Positions 18,429-26,917 of a stretch of DNA of 59,736 bases are shown one piece after another (position 1 is the stretch's first letter; every line of letters begins with the position of its first letter). The notes under the pieces are model-generated. The model was not told the DNA's origin. It made no database searches and saw nothing but the letters and a program-made list of their open reading frames with translations. This stretch comes from Hylemonella gracilis ATCC 19624 (lineage in GTDB: Bacteria; Pseudomonadota; Gammaproteobacteria; Burkholderiales; Burkholderiaceae_C): assembly GCF_000211835.1 (NCBI RefSeq), contig NZ_AEGR01000082.1:1-59736 (forward strand). Reading direction: 5' to 3'. Made by a program: the position numbers and the translations under genes.

Positions 18429-20105
18429 GTGTCCACGCTGCCCCACCGCACGCTGCTGGGCGTCACGCTCTGTGGATTGACTGTCCTGGTCGCGGTGCCC
18501 TTGCTGGCGATCGTCCTACAGGCGGTCTTTCCCGACCTGGCGCTGGGTTCCTTCGGCCGGCCCTTGGCCCACCTCGGCCTCACTCTGAGCGATCCCGCCA
18601 TCGTCACGCTGATCGGCAACACGCTGCGACTGGGCCTGGCGGTGGTGGTGGCCAGCGCCTTGCTGGGCGTGCCGCTGGGTGTGCTGCGCGGGTTGTTCGA
18701 TCTACCGTTGGCGCGGCTGTGGGACTTGCTGTTCCTCGTGCCTTTCATGATCCCGCCCTACATCGCCGCCATGGGCTGGATTCTGTTGCTGCAACCAGCA
18801 GGCTTTCTGCAGCAGCTCAGTGGTCGTCACCAGGGTGATGTGCTCTTTTCTTTCACTGGCGTGGTGCTGGTGATGGCGCTCAACCTGTTTCCGGCCGTGT
18901 ATTTCGCGGTGTCGCGCGCCGTCGCCGCCAGCGGGTCGCGCCTGGGGGATGTGGCGCAGATCTTCGGCGCCAGCGCGTGGCGGGCCTTCGTCCGCGTCAC
19001 CTTGCCACTGGCCTTGCCTGCGCTCGCCGCCAGTTTGCTGTTGGTGTTCGCCGCCGCCATCGAGGAATACGGCACGCCCGCCGTGCTGGCTTCGAATGTC
19101 GGTTTCTTCGTGCTGGTCACGGGCATCGAGCAGCGTTTCAGCAGTTGGCCGATCGATCTGCCCGGTGCCGCTGTGTTGTCGGTCATGCTGATGGCCCTGG
19201 CTCTCTTGGCTTACATCGCACAGCGATGGCTCACGGCGGGGCGCGATTACGAAACCCAGACGGGCAAGCCGGTGGCGCGTGGGCCCCGTCCGCTGGGCCG
19301 GTGGCAGGCGCCGGTGCTGCTGCTTTTTGGTCTGGTCGCCGCGCTGGCCACCATGGCACCGCTGTTCGCCATTGGAGCCACGGCCTTCACGGCCACGCTC
19401 TCGGGTGGGCTGGCCTGGGACAATCTTTCGTTGCGACATTTCCACGCGCTCTTCGCGCAGGGCTCGGCCGCGCTCGCTGCCTTGAGCACCAGCTTTGCGC
19501 TGGCCGCCGGTGCCTCGCTGCTCACGGGTCTGTTCGGTGCCTTGCTGGCCTACACCGTGCTGCGTGTGCCTTCGCGCGCTTCAGTTGCCTTGGATGCGCT
19601 CAGCGTCCTGCCCAACGCCATGCCCGGCATCGTGGTCGCGGTGGGCCTGATCCTGGCGTGGAACCAGCCCTGGCTACCGGTCACGCCCTATGGCAGTTGG
19701 CCCATCCTGCTGCTGGCTTACGCCTGCCTGCTGTTGCCCTATCCGGTGCGATATGCCCATGCCGCGCTGCGGCAGATTGGCCGCAATTTGGAGGCCAGTG
19801 CCTTTGTCCATGGCGCGGGCTTCGGCGCGACCCTGCGTCGCATCGTGCTGCCGCTGCTGGCGCCCAGCATGACCGCGGCCATGTTGCTGGTGTTCGCCAT
19901 CGCTTCGCGCGAACTCGTGGCCTCGCTGCTGCTCACGCCGACTGGCATGCAGACGGTCTCGCTCTTCATCTGGCGCCAGTTCGACCAAGGCTCGGTCGGC
20001 CAGGGCATGGCCATGAGCCTCATCGCCATCGCTGCCACCTGCGCGCTGGTGGTGCTGGCCCATGGGCTGCACGGGCGGGCGCGGCGCGACGCGGCGGTGG
20101 CCTGA
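18429..20105 (+). CDS. Fbp-type ABC importer, fused double permease
   Basis: 558-aa membrane permease holding two MetI-like domains in tandem, the architecture of FbpB/AfuB and fused 2-AEP permeases. About twelve hydrophobic helices are visible. The two EAA-type loops can be seen near FGASAWRAFVRVTLPLALPAL and HGAGFGATLRRIVLPLLAPSM. The GTG start at 18429 (MSTLPHRTLLG) follows the binding-protein stop by four bases, which indicates translational coupling. It ends the importer operon; an 8-bp inverted repeat hairpin lies about 75 bp beyond. Confidence 0.85.
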   Translation: MSTLPHRTLLGVTLCGLTVLVAVPLLAIVLQAVFPDLALGSFGRPLAHLGLTLSDPAIVTLIGNTLRLGLAVVVASALLGVPLGVLRGLFDLPLARLWDLLFLVPFMIPPYIAAMGWILLLQPAGFLQQLSGRHQGDVLFSFTGVVLVMALNLFPAVYFAVSRAVAASGSRLGDVAQIFGASAWRAFVRVTLPLALPALAASLLLVFAAAIEEYGTPAVLASNVGFFVLVTGIEQRFSSWPIDLPGAAVLSVMLMALALLAYIAQRWLTAGRDYETQTGKPVARGPRPLGRWQAPVLLLFGLVAALATMAPLFAIGATAFTATLSGGLAWDNLSLRHFHALFAQGSAALAALSTSFALAAGASLLTGLFGALLAYTVLRVPSRASVALDALSVLPNAMPGIVVAVGLILAWNQPWLPVTPYGSWPILLLAYACLLLPYPVRYAHAALRQIGRNLEASAFVHGAGFGATLRRIVLPLLAPSMTAAMLLVFAIASRELVASLLLTPTGMQTVSLFIWRQFDQGSVGQGMAMSLIAIAATCALVVLAHGLHGRARRDAAVA

Positions 20106-20178
20106 GGTTCTGCCGCGTCCTGGCCCTCGTTTCAGGGCGATTCCCGCTCCCTGCGGCAGTCTTGGCGGTGGAGGCACA

Positions 20179-20213
20179 ATGGCGCCTAGCGTCGCGCCAA
20201 CGCGCGGCGCCAT
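20179..20213. repeat. Inverted repeat upstream of hemerythrin gene
   Basis: ATGGCGCC (20179-20186) and GGCGCCAT (20206-20213) form a perfect 8-bp stem. Inside it GCGT/ACGC (20189-20192, 20200-20203) extends the fold. No T-tract follows, so it is either a terminator without a U-run for the importer operon or an operator or leader element of the hemerythrin gene, which starts at 20234. Confidence 0.45.
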
Positions 20214-20233
20214 GACATTCACAGTTTCATGCC

Positions 20234-20758
20234 ATGAACACTTCCGCTTCCCCCCAGGCTTCAACCGCCGCGCCGTCCGGACTCGCATGGTCTGACGAAC
20301 TCTTGACGGGCGACGCCCGCACCGACCACACGCACCAGGAATTCGTGGACTTGGTCAATGCCACCTCCGCGGCCGCGCCCGCGGACAAGCTGATCGTCTA
20401 CCAGCAACTGGTCGCGCACACCGTCGAGCATTTCGGTCAAGAAGAGCGCTGGATGCTCGCGTGTGGCATCGCCCCCGACTACTGCCACTTCAGCCAGCAC
20501 AAGAACGTGCTGGACGTGATGAAGGAAGTGGAACGCCGTGCCCTCGCCGGAGAGACCGAGTACATCGGCAGCATGATCGAAGCCTTGGTTGAATGGTTCC
20601 CCGGTCACGCCAATTCGATGGACGCGGGCCTGGTGGCCTTTCTGCAGGAGAAGGGCTACGACACCAGCGAGGAGGCCTTTCACGCGGGGCCGCCGAAGGG
20701 CAGCGATGAGGCGACGCTGGCCTGCACCCACCACGCACCGGGCGAGTCCTGCGCTTGA
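20234..20758 (+). CDS. Bacteriohemerythrin-like protein
   Basis: 174-aa cytoplasmic protein with a hemerythrin fold. The non-haem di-iron ligands appear in order: a His in DARTDHTHQEF, HTVEHFGQEE (the H-HxxxE pattern), His in HFSQHKN and HANSMD (HxxxxD). A Cys/His-bearing C-terminal tail (ATLACTHHAPGESCA) is extra. Such proteins bind O2 or NO reversibly and act in oxygen storage, sensing or iron homeostasis. It stands alone between the importer operon and the toxin-antitoxin pair. Confidence 0.85.
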   Translation: MNTSASPQASTAAPSGLAWSDELLTGDARTDHTHQEFVDLVNATSAAAPADKLIVYQQLVAHTVEHFGQEERWMLACGIAPDYCHFSQHKNVLDVMKEVERRALAGETEYIGSMIEALVEWFPGHANSMDAGLVAFLQEKGYDTSEEAFHAGPPKGSDEATLACTHHAPGESCA

Positions 20759-20780
20759 GTTGACGTGCAGGGGAATTCCA

Positions 20781-20809
20781 TTGACGTTGCGTACGCAAAT
20801 ACGTACCAT
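20781..20809 (+). promoter_or_regulatory. yefM-yoeB promoter with overlapping operator
   Basis: TTGACG (20781-20786) and TACCAT (20804-20809) are separated by 17 bp, a good sigma70 promoter. The spacer and -10 carry GTACG-N6-CGTAC (inverted repeat, 20791-20806), suited to autorepression by the antitoxin or the complex. The antitoxin ATG follows at 20832. Confidence 0.7.
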
Positions 20810-20831
20810 CTGATCGCATCGGAGATTCCCC

Positions 20832-21074
20832 ATGACCACTTTCACCGCCAGCGAGGCGCGCGCCAATCTGTACCGTCTGATTGATCAAGCAGCCGAGTCG
20901 CACCAACCCATCCACATCGCGGGCAAGCGCCAAGGCGCGGTGTTGGTGTCGGCGGAAGATTGGCAAGCCATACAGGAGACGCTGTATCTGCTGGCTGTGC
21001 CCGGCATGCGCGAATCGATCAAGCAAGGCATGGCCGAGCCCCTGGACAAGAGCGCCAAGGAATTGAACTGGTGA
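20832..21074 (+). CDS. yefM: YefM/Phd family antitoxin
   Basis: 80-aa antitoxin of a type II toxin-antitoxin module. The N-terminal DNA-binding domain reads MTTFTASEARANLYRLIDQ. The conserved AVLVSAEDWQAIQETLYLL follows, and an acidic, likely disordered C-terminal half ending KELNW would neutralise the toxin. The stop overlaps the toxin start by four bases (GTGA), the usual coupling that keeps antitoxin in excess. It probably autorepresses the palindromic promoter 25 bp upstream. Confidence 0.9.
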   Translation: MTTFTASEARANLYRLIDQAAESHQPIHIAGKRQGAVLVSAEDWQAIQETLYLLAVPGMRESIKQGMAEPLDKSAKELNW

Positions 21075-21334
21075 GTTGGCAAGTTGTTTTTGCCAGGCAC
21101 GCACAGAAAGACGCCAAGAAGCTCGCCGCGGCGGGCTTGAAACCCAAAGCCCAGGAGCTGCTGGCTCTACTCGCCCAGGACCCGTTTCAGAATCCGCCAC
21201 CATACGAAAAGCTGGTGGGCGACTTGGCGGGGGCGTACTCCCGACGCATCAACATCCAGCATCGCCTGGTGTACGAAGTGCTCCCCAAGGAGCGCGCCGT
21301 GCGCGTGCTCAGGATGTGGACCCACTACGAATGA
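21071..21334 (+). CDS. yoeB: YoeB family mRNA-interferase toxin
   Basis: 87-aa ribosome-dependent endoribonuclease of the YoeB/Txe family that cleaves translated mRNA at the A site. The GTG start at 21071 overlaps the antitoxin stop. Catalytic residues known from E. coli YoeB are in register: Glu46 in PYEKLVGDL, Arg65 in NIQHRLVYEV and the C-terminal His85-Tyr86 in MWTHYE. No disruption is seen, so the toxin should be active and require YefM. Confidence 0.92.
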   Translation: MSWQVVFARHAQKDAKKLAAAGLKPKAQELLALLAQDPFQNPPPYEKLVGDLAGAYSRRINIQHRLVYEVLPKERAVRVLRMWTHYE

Positions 21335-21364
21335 GCCGGGCGTTCAAGTCTGGAGATCTCGACC

Positions 21365-21814
21365 ATGTTCACCTACGTCTGCCTCGGCGCATCGGACCTG
21401 AAACGCTCCGCCCGTTTTTATGACGCCGTGCTCGGCCCCTTGGGCTTGAAGCGCTGCGCAACACCGGGCGAGGAAGACTGGGACGGCTGGGTGGGCTGGG
21501 GCACTTACGAAGACCAGGGCCAGCAGGAAGTGGCGCTGTGGCTGTGCCAGCCCTACAACGGCCAGCCGCCCAGCGCGGGCAATGGCACCATGGTCGCGTT
21601 CAAGGCGGCTTCCTGGTCTCAGGTGGATGCCTTCCATGCAGCGGCCTTGGCCCACGGGGGCCTGTCCGAGGGCGCGCCGGGTCTGCGGCCTCAGTACAAC
21701 GACGATTTCTACGCGGCCTATGTGCGCGACCCGGACGGCAACAAGCTGGCCGCGGTCTGCCGGGGCCAGACCGCGCGGCTGGATGTGACGGGCACCGTGC
21801 CACGCGCGAACTGA
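21365..21814 (+). CDS. VOC family protein (glyoxalase/dioxygenase superfamily)
   Basis: 149-aa single vicinal-oxygen-chelate domain built from two beta-alpha-beta-beta-beta modules. The first begins MFTYVCLGASDLKRSARFYDAVLGPLGL, and the second ends DDFYAAYVRDPDGNKLAAVCRG. The first metal-ligand His of classical glyoxalase I is not seen at the start (TYVCLG). This resembles the PhnB/uncharacterised lactoylglutathione lyase-like subgroup of unknown reaction. It lies 30 bp downstream of yoeB with its own start, and co-transcription is uncertain. Confidence 0.78.
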   Translation: MFTYVCLGASDLKRSARFYDAVLGPLGLKRCATPGEEDWDGWVGWGTYEDQGQQEVALWLCQPYNGQPPSAGNGTMVAFKAASWSQVDAFHAAALAHGGLSEGAPGLRPQYNDDFYAAYVRDPDGNKLAAVCRGQTARLDVTGTVPRAN

Positions 21815-21860
21815 GCGCAGGCCGGTGCAGCGTGGGGTGATCGTGGCGCGCACCTTGCCA

Positions 21861-21882
21861 CGCTGACGCTGACGCTGACGCT
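21861..21882. repeat. Hexanucleotide microsatellite (CGCTGA)n
   Basis: About three and a half copies of CGCTGA in tandem in the gap between the VOC gene and lldD. It is noncoding, with no evident role. Confidence 0.6.
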
Positions 21883-21986
21883 GGCCCTGTCCCGTACGCG
21901 GGAGGCCTTTGCCTCTTGGCCCGGGAGCCATCCAGTCTGGGCGCTGCGGACATAATGCCCGCTTCGTCGATCACCTCGAAATTTCC

Positions 21987-23141
21987 ATGCCTGTCATCAC
22001 GAACCTCGAAGACCTCCGCCGCCTGGCCGAGAAGCGCGTGCCGCGCATGTTCTACGACTACGCGGACAGCGGTTCCTGGACCGAGAGCACCTACCGCGCC
22101 AACGAAGCGGATTTCCAGTCCATCAAGTTCCGCCAGCGCGTGGCGGTGAACATGGAAGGCCGCAGCACGGCGGTGAAGATGATCGGCATCGACGCCAAGA
22201 TGCCCGTGGCCATCGCCCCGGTCGGGCTGACGGGCATGCAGCACGCCGACGGTGAGATCCACGCCGCGCGCGCGGCCGAGAAGTTCGGCATCCCCTTCAC
22301 GCTCTCGACCATGAGCATCTGCTCCATCGAGGACATCGCCGAGCACACCAGCGCGCCCTTCTGGTTCCAGCTCTACATGATGCGCGACCGCGAGGCGATG
22401 AAGCGCATGATCCAGCGCGCGAAGGACGCCAAGTGCTCGGCCCTGGTGCTCACGTTGGACCTGCAAGTCATCGGCCAGCGCCACAAGGACTTGAAGAACG
22501 GCTTGACCGCGCCGCCGCGCCCCACGCTGAAAAACATCCTCAACCTGGCGACCAAGCCGCGCTGGTGCCTGGGCATGGCCGGTACGCGCCGCCACACCTT
22601 CCGCAACCTCGTGGGCCATGTGCAAGCCGTGAGCGACATGAAGTCGCTGGCGGTCTGGACCAATGAGCAGTTCGACCCGCGCTTGTCCTGGGCCGATGTC
22701 GCCTGGGTCAAGGAACAGTGGGGCGGCAAGCTCATCCTCAAAGGCATCATGGACGCGGAAGACGCCCGATTGGCCGTGGCCAGCGGGGCCGACGCCATCG
22801 TGGTCAGCAACCATGGCGGGCGCCAGCTCGACGGTGCGCCGTCTTCCATCGCCGCGCTGCCGGCCATCGTGAGCGAGGTCGGCTCGAAGATCGAAGTGTG
22901 GATGGACGGCGGCATCCGCTCCGGCCAGGACGTGCTGCGCGCCTGGGCTCTGGGCGCCAAGGGCACCATGATTGGCCGCGCCATGGTCTACGGCCTGGGC
23001 GCGATGGGCGAGGCCGGTGTCACCAAGGCCTTGCAGATGCTGCACAAGGAACTGGACACGACCATGGCCTTCTGCGGCCACCGCCATCTGCAAGGCGTGG
23101 ACCGCAGCATCCTGGTGCCGGGGACCTATCCTGTGGCCTGA
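21987..23141 (+). CDS. lldD: FMN-dependent L-lactate dehydrogenase/alpha-hydroxy-acid dehydrogenase
   Basis: 384-aa flavoenzyme oxidising L-lactate or a related 2-hydroxy acid to the 2-oxo acid, peripherally membrane-bound in the LldD group. The start ATG at 21987 (MPVITNLEDLRRLAEKR) is chosen over upstream in-frame codons. Landmarks are FYDYADSGSWTE, the FMN-binding PVAIAPVGLTGMQHADGE, the active-site motif VSNHGGRQLDG with catalytic His and Arg, and WMDGGIRSGQDVLRAWALGA. Glycolate or mandelate specificity cannot be excluded by eye. dinB starts 15 bp downstream. Confidence 0.88.
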   Translation: MPVITNLEDLRRLAEKRVPRMFYDYADSGSWTESTYRANEADFQSIKFRQRVAVNMEGRSTAVKMIGIDAKMPVAIAPVGLTGMQHADGEIHAARAAEKFGIPFTLSTMSICSIEDIAEHTSAPFWFQLYMMRDREAMKRMIQRAKDAKCSALVLTLDLQVIGQRHKDLKNGLTAPPRPTLKNILNLATKPRWCLGMAGTRRHTFRNLVGHVQAVSDMKSLAVWTNEQFDPRLSWADVAWVKEQWGGKLILKGIMDAEDARLAVASGADAIVVSNHGGRQLDGAPSSIAALPAIVSEVGSKIEVWMDGGIRSGQDVLRAWALGAKGTMIGRAMVYGLGAMGEAGVTKALQMLHKELDTTMAFCGHRHLQGVDRSILVPGTYPVA

Positions 23142-23156
23142 GGCCTGAGCGCGACG

Positions 23157-24371
23157 GTGCAGGTGCCCGAGCCCAGTCTGTTCGATGAGGAGGACGACGC
23201 GCCGCTCCCGGCGCGATCCACGTCCGCACCCGCGACGTCCAGGCGCATCGCCCACCTGGACATGGACGCCTTCTACGCCTCGGTGGAGTTGTTGCGTTAC
23301 CCGCAGCTCCAGGGCCTGCCCGTGGTCATCGGCGGTTCGCGCCGGCGCACCGACGACGCGCTGCTGAAACAGCACGAGGGCTTGCCGCTGGCAGAAATTC
23401 CCATCGAAGCCTTCCCGCTGTTGAAGGACTACACGGGGCGCGGCGTCATCACCACCGCCACCTACCCCGCGCGTCAATTCGGCGTGGGCTCGGCCATGGG
23501 CCTGATGAAGGCCGCCAAGCTCTGCCCGCAGGCCATCTTGCTGCCGGTGGACTTCGACGAGTACCGCCGCTACTCGCGCCGCTTCAAGGAAGTGATCCTG
23601 GAGATCGCCCCCGTGATGGAAGACCGTGGCGTGGACGAGGTGTACATCGACTTCACCGAAGTGCCGGGAGGCCAGCGCGAGAGCGGGCGTACCTTGGCCC
23701 GTCTCATCCAGAAAAGCATTTTCGAGGCGACCGGCCTGACCTGCTCCATCGGCGTCGCGCCCAACAAGCTGCTGGCCAAGATGGCGAGCGAGTTCAACAA
23801 GCCCAAGGGCATCTCCATCGTGCAGGTAAGCGACCTGCAAGAAAAAATCTGGCCGTTGCCTTGCCGCAAGATCAACGGCATCGGTCCCAAGACGGACGAG
23901 AAGCTGCAGGCCCTGAGCATCAGCACCATCGGTGAACTCGCGGCGCGCTCCAAGGGTGAACTGGTCGAACGCTTTGGCCGCAGCTATGGCGCCTGGCTGC
24001 ATGAAGCCGCCTGGGGGCGTGATGAACGCCCGGTGGTGACCGAAAGCGAGCCGGTCTCCGTGAGCCGCGAAACCACGTTCGAGCGCGACCTGCACGCCGT
24101 GCGCGACAAGGCCGAGCTGGCCGCCATCTTCACCAGCCTGTGCGAGCGCGTGGCCGCCGACCTGCAGCGCAAGGGCTACGAGGGGCGCACCATCGGCGTC
24201 AAGCTGCGCTACGCGGACTTCAAGAGCGTCACGCGCGACCAGACGCTGGACTTTCACACCGCCGACGCGCAGGCCATCCGCCACGCCGCAGGGCTGTGCC
24301 TCAAACGCGTGGACCTGCAGCGCCGCTTTCGCTTGCTTGGCGTGCGTGTGGGGGGCTTGCGCAAAGTTTGA
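23157..24371 (+). CDS. dinB: DNA polymerase IV (Y family)
   Basis: Translesion DNA polymerase of 404 aa. The GTG start at 23157 is inferred. An N-terminal tail of about 35 residues precedes the palm motif HLDMDAFYASVELLR. The second catalytic acidic motif is VDEVYIDFT. The insertion after VVIGG (RRRTDDALLKQHEGL...) is usual for Burkholderiales DinB. The helix-hairpin-helix region (INGIGPKTDEKLQAL) and little-finger domain are intact. It lies directly behind lldD, and no LexA box is visible in the 15-bp gap, so SOS control, if any, would act further upstream. Confidence 0.93.
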   Translation: MQVPEPSLFDEEDDAPLPARSTSAPATSRRIAHLDMDAFYASVELLRYPQLQGLPVVIGGSRRRTDDALLKQHEGLPLAEIPIEAFPLLKDYTGRGVITTATYPARQFGVGSAMGLMKAAKLCPQAILLPVDFDEYRRYSRRFKEVILEIAPVMEDRGVDEVYIDFTEVPGGQRESGRTLARLIQKSIFEATGLTCSIGVAPNKLLAKMASEFNKPKGISIVQVSDLQEKIWPLPCRKINGIGPKTDEKLQALSISTIGELAARSKGELVERFGRSYGAWLHEAAWGRDERPVVTESEPVSVSRETTFERDLHAVRDKAELAAIFTSLCERVAADLQRKGYEGRTIGVKLRYADFKSVTRDQTLDFHTADAQAIRHAAGLCLKRVDLQRRFRLLGVRVGGLRKV

Positions 24372-24527
24372 CGTGGATCAAAGCCCGCGTGCGCCAAGAC
24401 CTGAAGTGGTTTTACGGCAAGGCATTTCCTCATTAGCATCGATTCCTGAGAAGAAAATTGCGCATCGCCCAAGCGAGAATGCGTGAGCGATAAGCAGTCA
24501 CCGTTTCAGCAACAACAAGGAGTCCAC

Positions 24528-26108
24528 GTGCGCGTCAATCTGCCCGTCATCGATCAGGAATACGACTATCCGGCCCACGTGATGCTCGTGTCCATGACCG
24601 ACACGCGCGGCCACATCGTGCATGGCAACGCCGCCTTCTTCGAGACCAGCGGTTACTCCGCCGAGGAGTTGATCGGCGAGAACCACAACATCGTGCGTCA
24701 CCCGGACATGCCTGCAGAGGGCTTCCGCGACCTGTGGCGCACCATCGGGCGCGGCCGTCCCTGGACGGGCCTGGTCAAGAACCGCCGCAAGGATGGGCGC
24801 TACTACTGGGTGCGCGCCAACGTCACGCCCATCATGGAAGACGGCAAGCCCATCGGGTACCTCTCGGTGCGCACCAAACCCTCCCGCGCCGAGATCGAGG
24901 CCACGGCCGCGCTCTACCAACGCCTCAACGAAGAGACCCAGGCGGGGCGGCCCAGCTTCCATCTGGAGCACGGCCATGTCCGCTGGCACGGGTTCAAGGG
25001 TTTGGTCAGCGGCTTGACGGTGGACTGGTTCGAACGCAGTCTGTCCCTGCGCTTGGCTGCGGCCTTGCTGATGGTGATCGTTCTGGGCATGCTGCCCTGG
25101 GGGCTGGGTGCCTGGCTGGGCTGGGGGGTGGGTCTCACGGGCGGGGTGCAGTTGTCGAGTCTGTTGCTGGGCACCGGCATCATGCTGGCCTGGTTCCAGA
25201 AATTCCTCGTGCATCCGATGCGGCAAGTGGAGCGCTTCACCCGCGACCTGGCTGCCTGCAACCTCAAGACCGAGCTGGACCCGAGCCCCTACAGCGACAT
25301 GGCGCGCACCTTGGGCAATCTGCGCCAGGTGCAGATCAACCTGCGCGCCGTGATCGGGGACGTGAACCGGCAGGCCGCCAGCTTCAACCATGCCGCGAGC
25401 GAGATTGCCGATGGCAGCAAGAACCTGGCCTTGCGCGCCGAATCCCAGGCCAGCAGCCTGGAGCAGACGGCGTCGTCGATGGAGGAAATCTCCGGCACCA
25501 TCAAGAACACCGCGCAGATAGCCTCCGAGGTGCTGGGCCACAGCGAGCGCAGCACCCGGGTCGCGACCCAGGGCGGCGCGTCCGTGCAGGAGTTGAGCGA
25601 GCTGATGAGCGAAATCCAGCGCTCGGCCAGCAAGATGGGCGACATCGTCAACACCATCGAGGGCATCGCCTTTCAAACCAATCTGCTGGCGCTCAACGCC
25701 GCCGTCGAAGCCGCGCGCGCGGGCGACGCGGGCAAGGGCTTCGCCGTCGTGGCCAGCGAGGTGCGCGCGCTGGCCCAGCGCAGCGGTGCCGCGGCCAAGC
25801 AAATCCGCGACTTGATCGCCCAGTCCTCGGCCCAGATCGGCAACGGCGCGCAGCGCATGCAGCACGCCAACCAGACCATCGCGGACGTGGTCGCCGCCGT
25901 GCGCGAGGTGGGCGCGCTGATCAACCAAATCAGCACCGCCGCGCACGAGCAGACCCTGGGCGTGGCCCAGGTCAACGACGCCATCAACCGCCTGGACGAA
26001 CTCACGCAGCAGAACGCCGCGCTGGCGGAAGAATCCGCCACCGCCTCGGCGGGCCTGAAGTCCGGCGCCGACACGCTGGCGCACGCGGTGCAGGTGTTCC
26101 GCCTGTAG
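24528..26108 (+). CDS. PAS-domain methyl-accepting chemotaxis protein (Aer-like)
   Basis: 526-aa chemoreceptor. AAGGAG at 24517-24522, five bases before the GTG at 24528, sets the start (MRVNLPVIDQEYDYP), rather than the GTG at 24483. The N-terminal PAS domain (about residues 15-115) has NAAFFETSGYSAEELIGENHNIVRHPDMP and WTGLVKNRRKDGRYYWVRANV, the Aer-type arrangement that senses redox state through FAD. Two adjacent hydrophobic segments (about residues 175-225) anchor it. The C-terminal signalling hairpin carries the CheA/CheW-binding tip GIAFQTNLLALNAAVEAARAG. There is no C-terminal CheR-docking pentapeptide (ends HAVQVFRL). No che genes are adjacent, so it is an orphan receptor for the flagellar system. 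Confidence 0.9.
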   Translation: MRVNLPVIDQEYDYPAHVMLVSMTDTRGHIVHGNAAFFETSGYSAEELIGENHNIVRHPDMPAEGFRDLWRTIGRGRPWTGLVKNRRKDGRYYWVRANVTPIMEDGKPIGYLSVRTKPSRAEIEATAALYQRLNEETQAGRPSFHLEHGHVRWHGFKGLVSGLTVDWFERSLSLRLAAALLMVIVLGMLPWGLGAWLGWGVGLTGGVQLSSLLLGTGIMLAWFQKFLVHPMRQVERFTRDLAACNLKTELDPSPYSDMARTLGNLRQVQINLRAVIGDVNRQAASFNHAASEIADGSKNLALRAESQASSLEQTASSMEEISGTIKNTAQIASEVLGHSERSTRVATQGGASVQELSELMSEIQRSASKMGDIVNTIEGIAFQTNLLALNAAVEAARAGDAGKGFAVVASEVRALAQRSGAAAKQIRDLIAQSSAQIGNGAQRMQHANQTIADVVAAVREVGALINQISTAAHEQTLGVAQVNDAINRLDELTQQNAALAEESATASAGLKSGADTLAHAVQVFRL

Positions 26109-26227
26109 GCGGCATCTGCAGCATCCGGGCCTTGACGCCAGCGCGCGCGCTGGTTGACGGCTCAAGGTGCGGTATGAGGGGCAATGGCCTGTTTCGAGCT
26201 GAAACCGCGCGCTACATGGGTAGCCAA

Positions 26228-26254
26228 GTCTGGCGGCGACCGTGATCGCCAGAC
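26228..26254 (+). terminator. Candidate terminator hairpin after the chemoreceptor gene
   Basis: GTCTGGCG and CGCCAGAC form a perfect 8-bp stem with an 11-base loop, about 120 bp past the stop. The following TCTTTGCC is a poor U-tract, so termination is only possible, not secure. Confidence 0.35.
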
Positions 26255-26362
26255 TCTTTGCCAAAAGGATGACAGTTTCGGGCTGAATACCGCCTTTGGA
26301 TCAACACGCTCGTGTGTTGGAGTTGGAAGGAGGTCGATTGATCTGTCCGCTTGAGTGAATAT

Positions 26363-26917
26363 TTATGCCGCATACGTCCACCTGACCGCTAAGCCTTGGG
26401 TGAGCTGCTCGATATCCCGGGGCGCATGAGCAACGTTCAGCGAACCACGAATGGACTGAGCACGCACGATTGCAAACCTTAGGCCGTCTGATCGTGTCAC
26501 TATAAGGCCTGCGTCATAGACGACGGACTCGGAAGCACCTTGTTCGAAGGCCTCAAGAATCTGAATGCTTGATACCCGTGCGACTGCACCGAGGCGAATG
26601 CTCAGATGATCACTCCTGTAGTTGACGCCGCCCTTCGGAGCGTTGTGGTTGTAGTAGATGCCACGCGGCGCCTTTGCCACCCGAACAGATAGGAGGTGAT
26701 AGTCCAACCAATCCTTGGGCGTATCGGCCCAGTCGCTTTCAATAACTATGAAACTCCTGCCCCCAAAAATAGGGATGGAGACCGACATCACCTCAAGTAG
26801 CGACTCACCAATGGCGATATCGCAGCTCTCGCTCAAAAGGGTATGAATCTCCGCTCCTGCAAGCTGCTTCAGAGCGCTTTCGGACTCTAGGTCGAAGCGT
26901 TGTGATTTTTCATTCAT
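26363..26917 (-). CDS. Hypothetical protein in a less GC-rich segment
   Basis: 184-aa protein from the ATG at 26917 (MNEKSQRFDLES); longer in-frame starts exist up to 27043 but read through a noncoding-looking stretch. I do not recognise a family. It is soluble and beta-rich in appearance, with segments such as GRSFIVIESDWADTP, DWLDYHLLSVRVAKAPRGIYYN and SIQILEAFEQGASESV. Base composition is visibly less GC-rich than in neighbours, and the gene stands alone between the chemoreceptor and the sugar operon, which suggests recent acquisition. Function unknown. Confidence 0.55.
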   Translation of the reverse strand: MNEKSQRFDLESESALKQLAGAEIHTLLSESCDIAIGESLLEVMSVSIPIFGGRSFIVIESDWADTPKDWLDYHLLSVRVAKAPRGIYYNHNAPKGGVNYRSDHLSIRLGAVARVSSIQILEAFEQGASESVVYDAGLIVTRSDGLRFAIVRAQSIRGSLNVAHAPRDIEQLTQGLAVRWTYAA

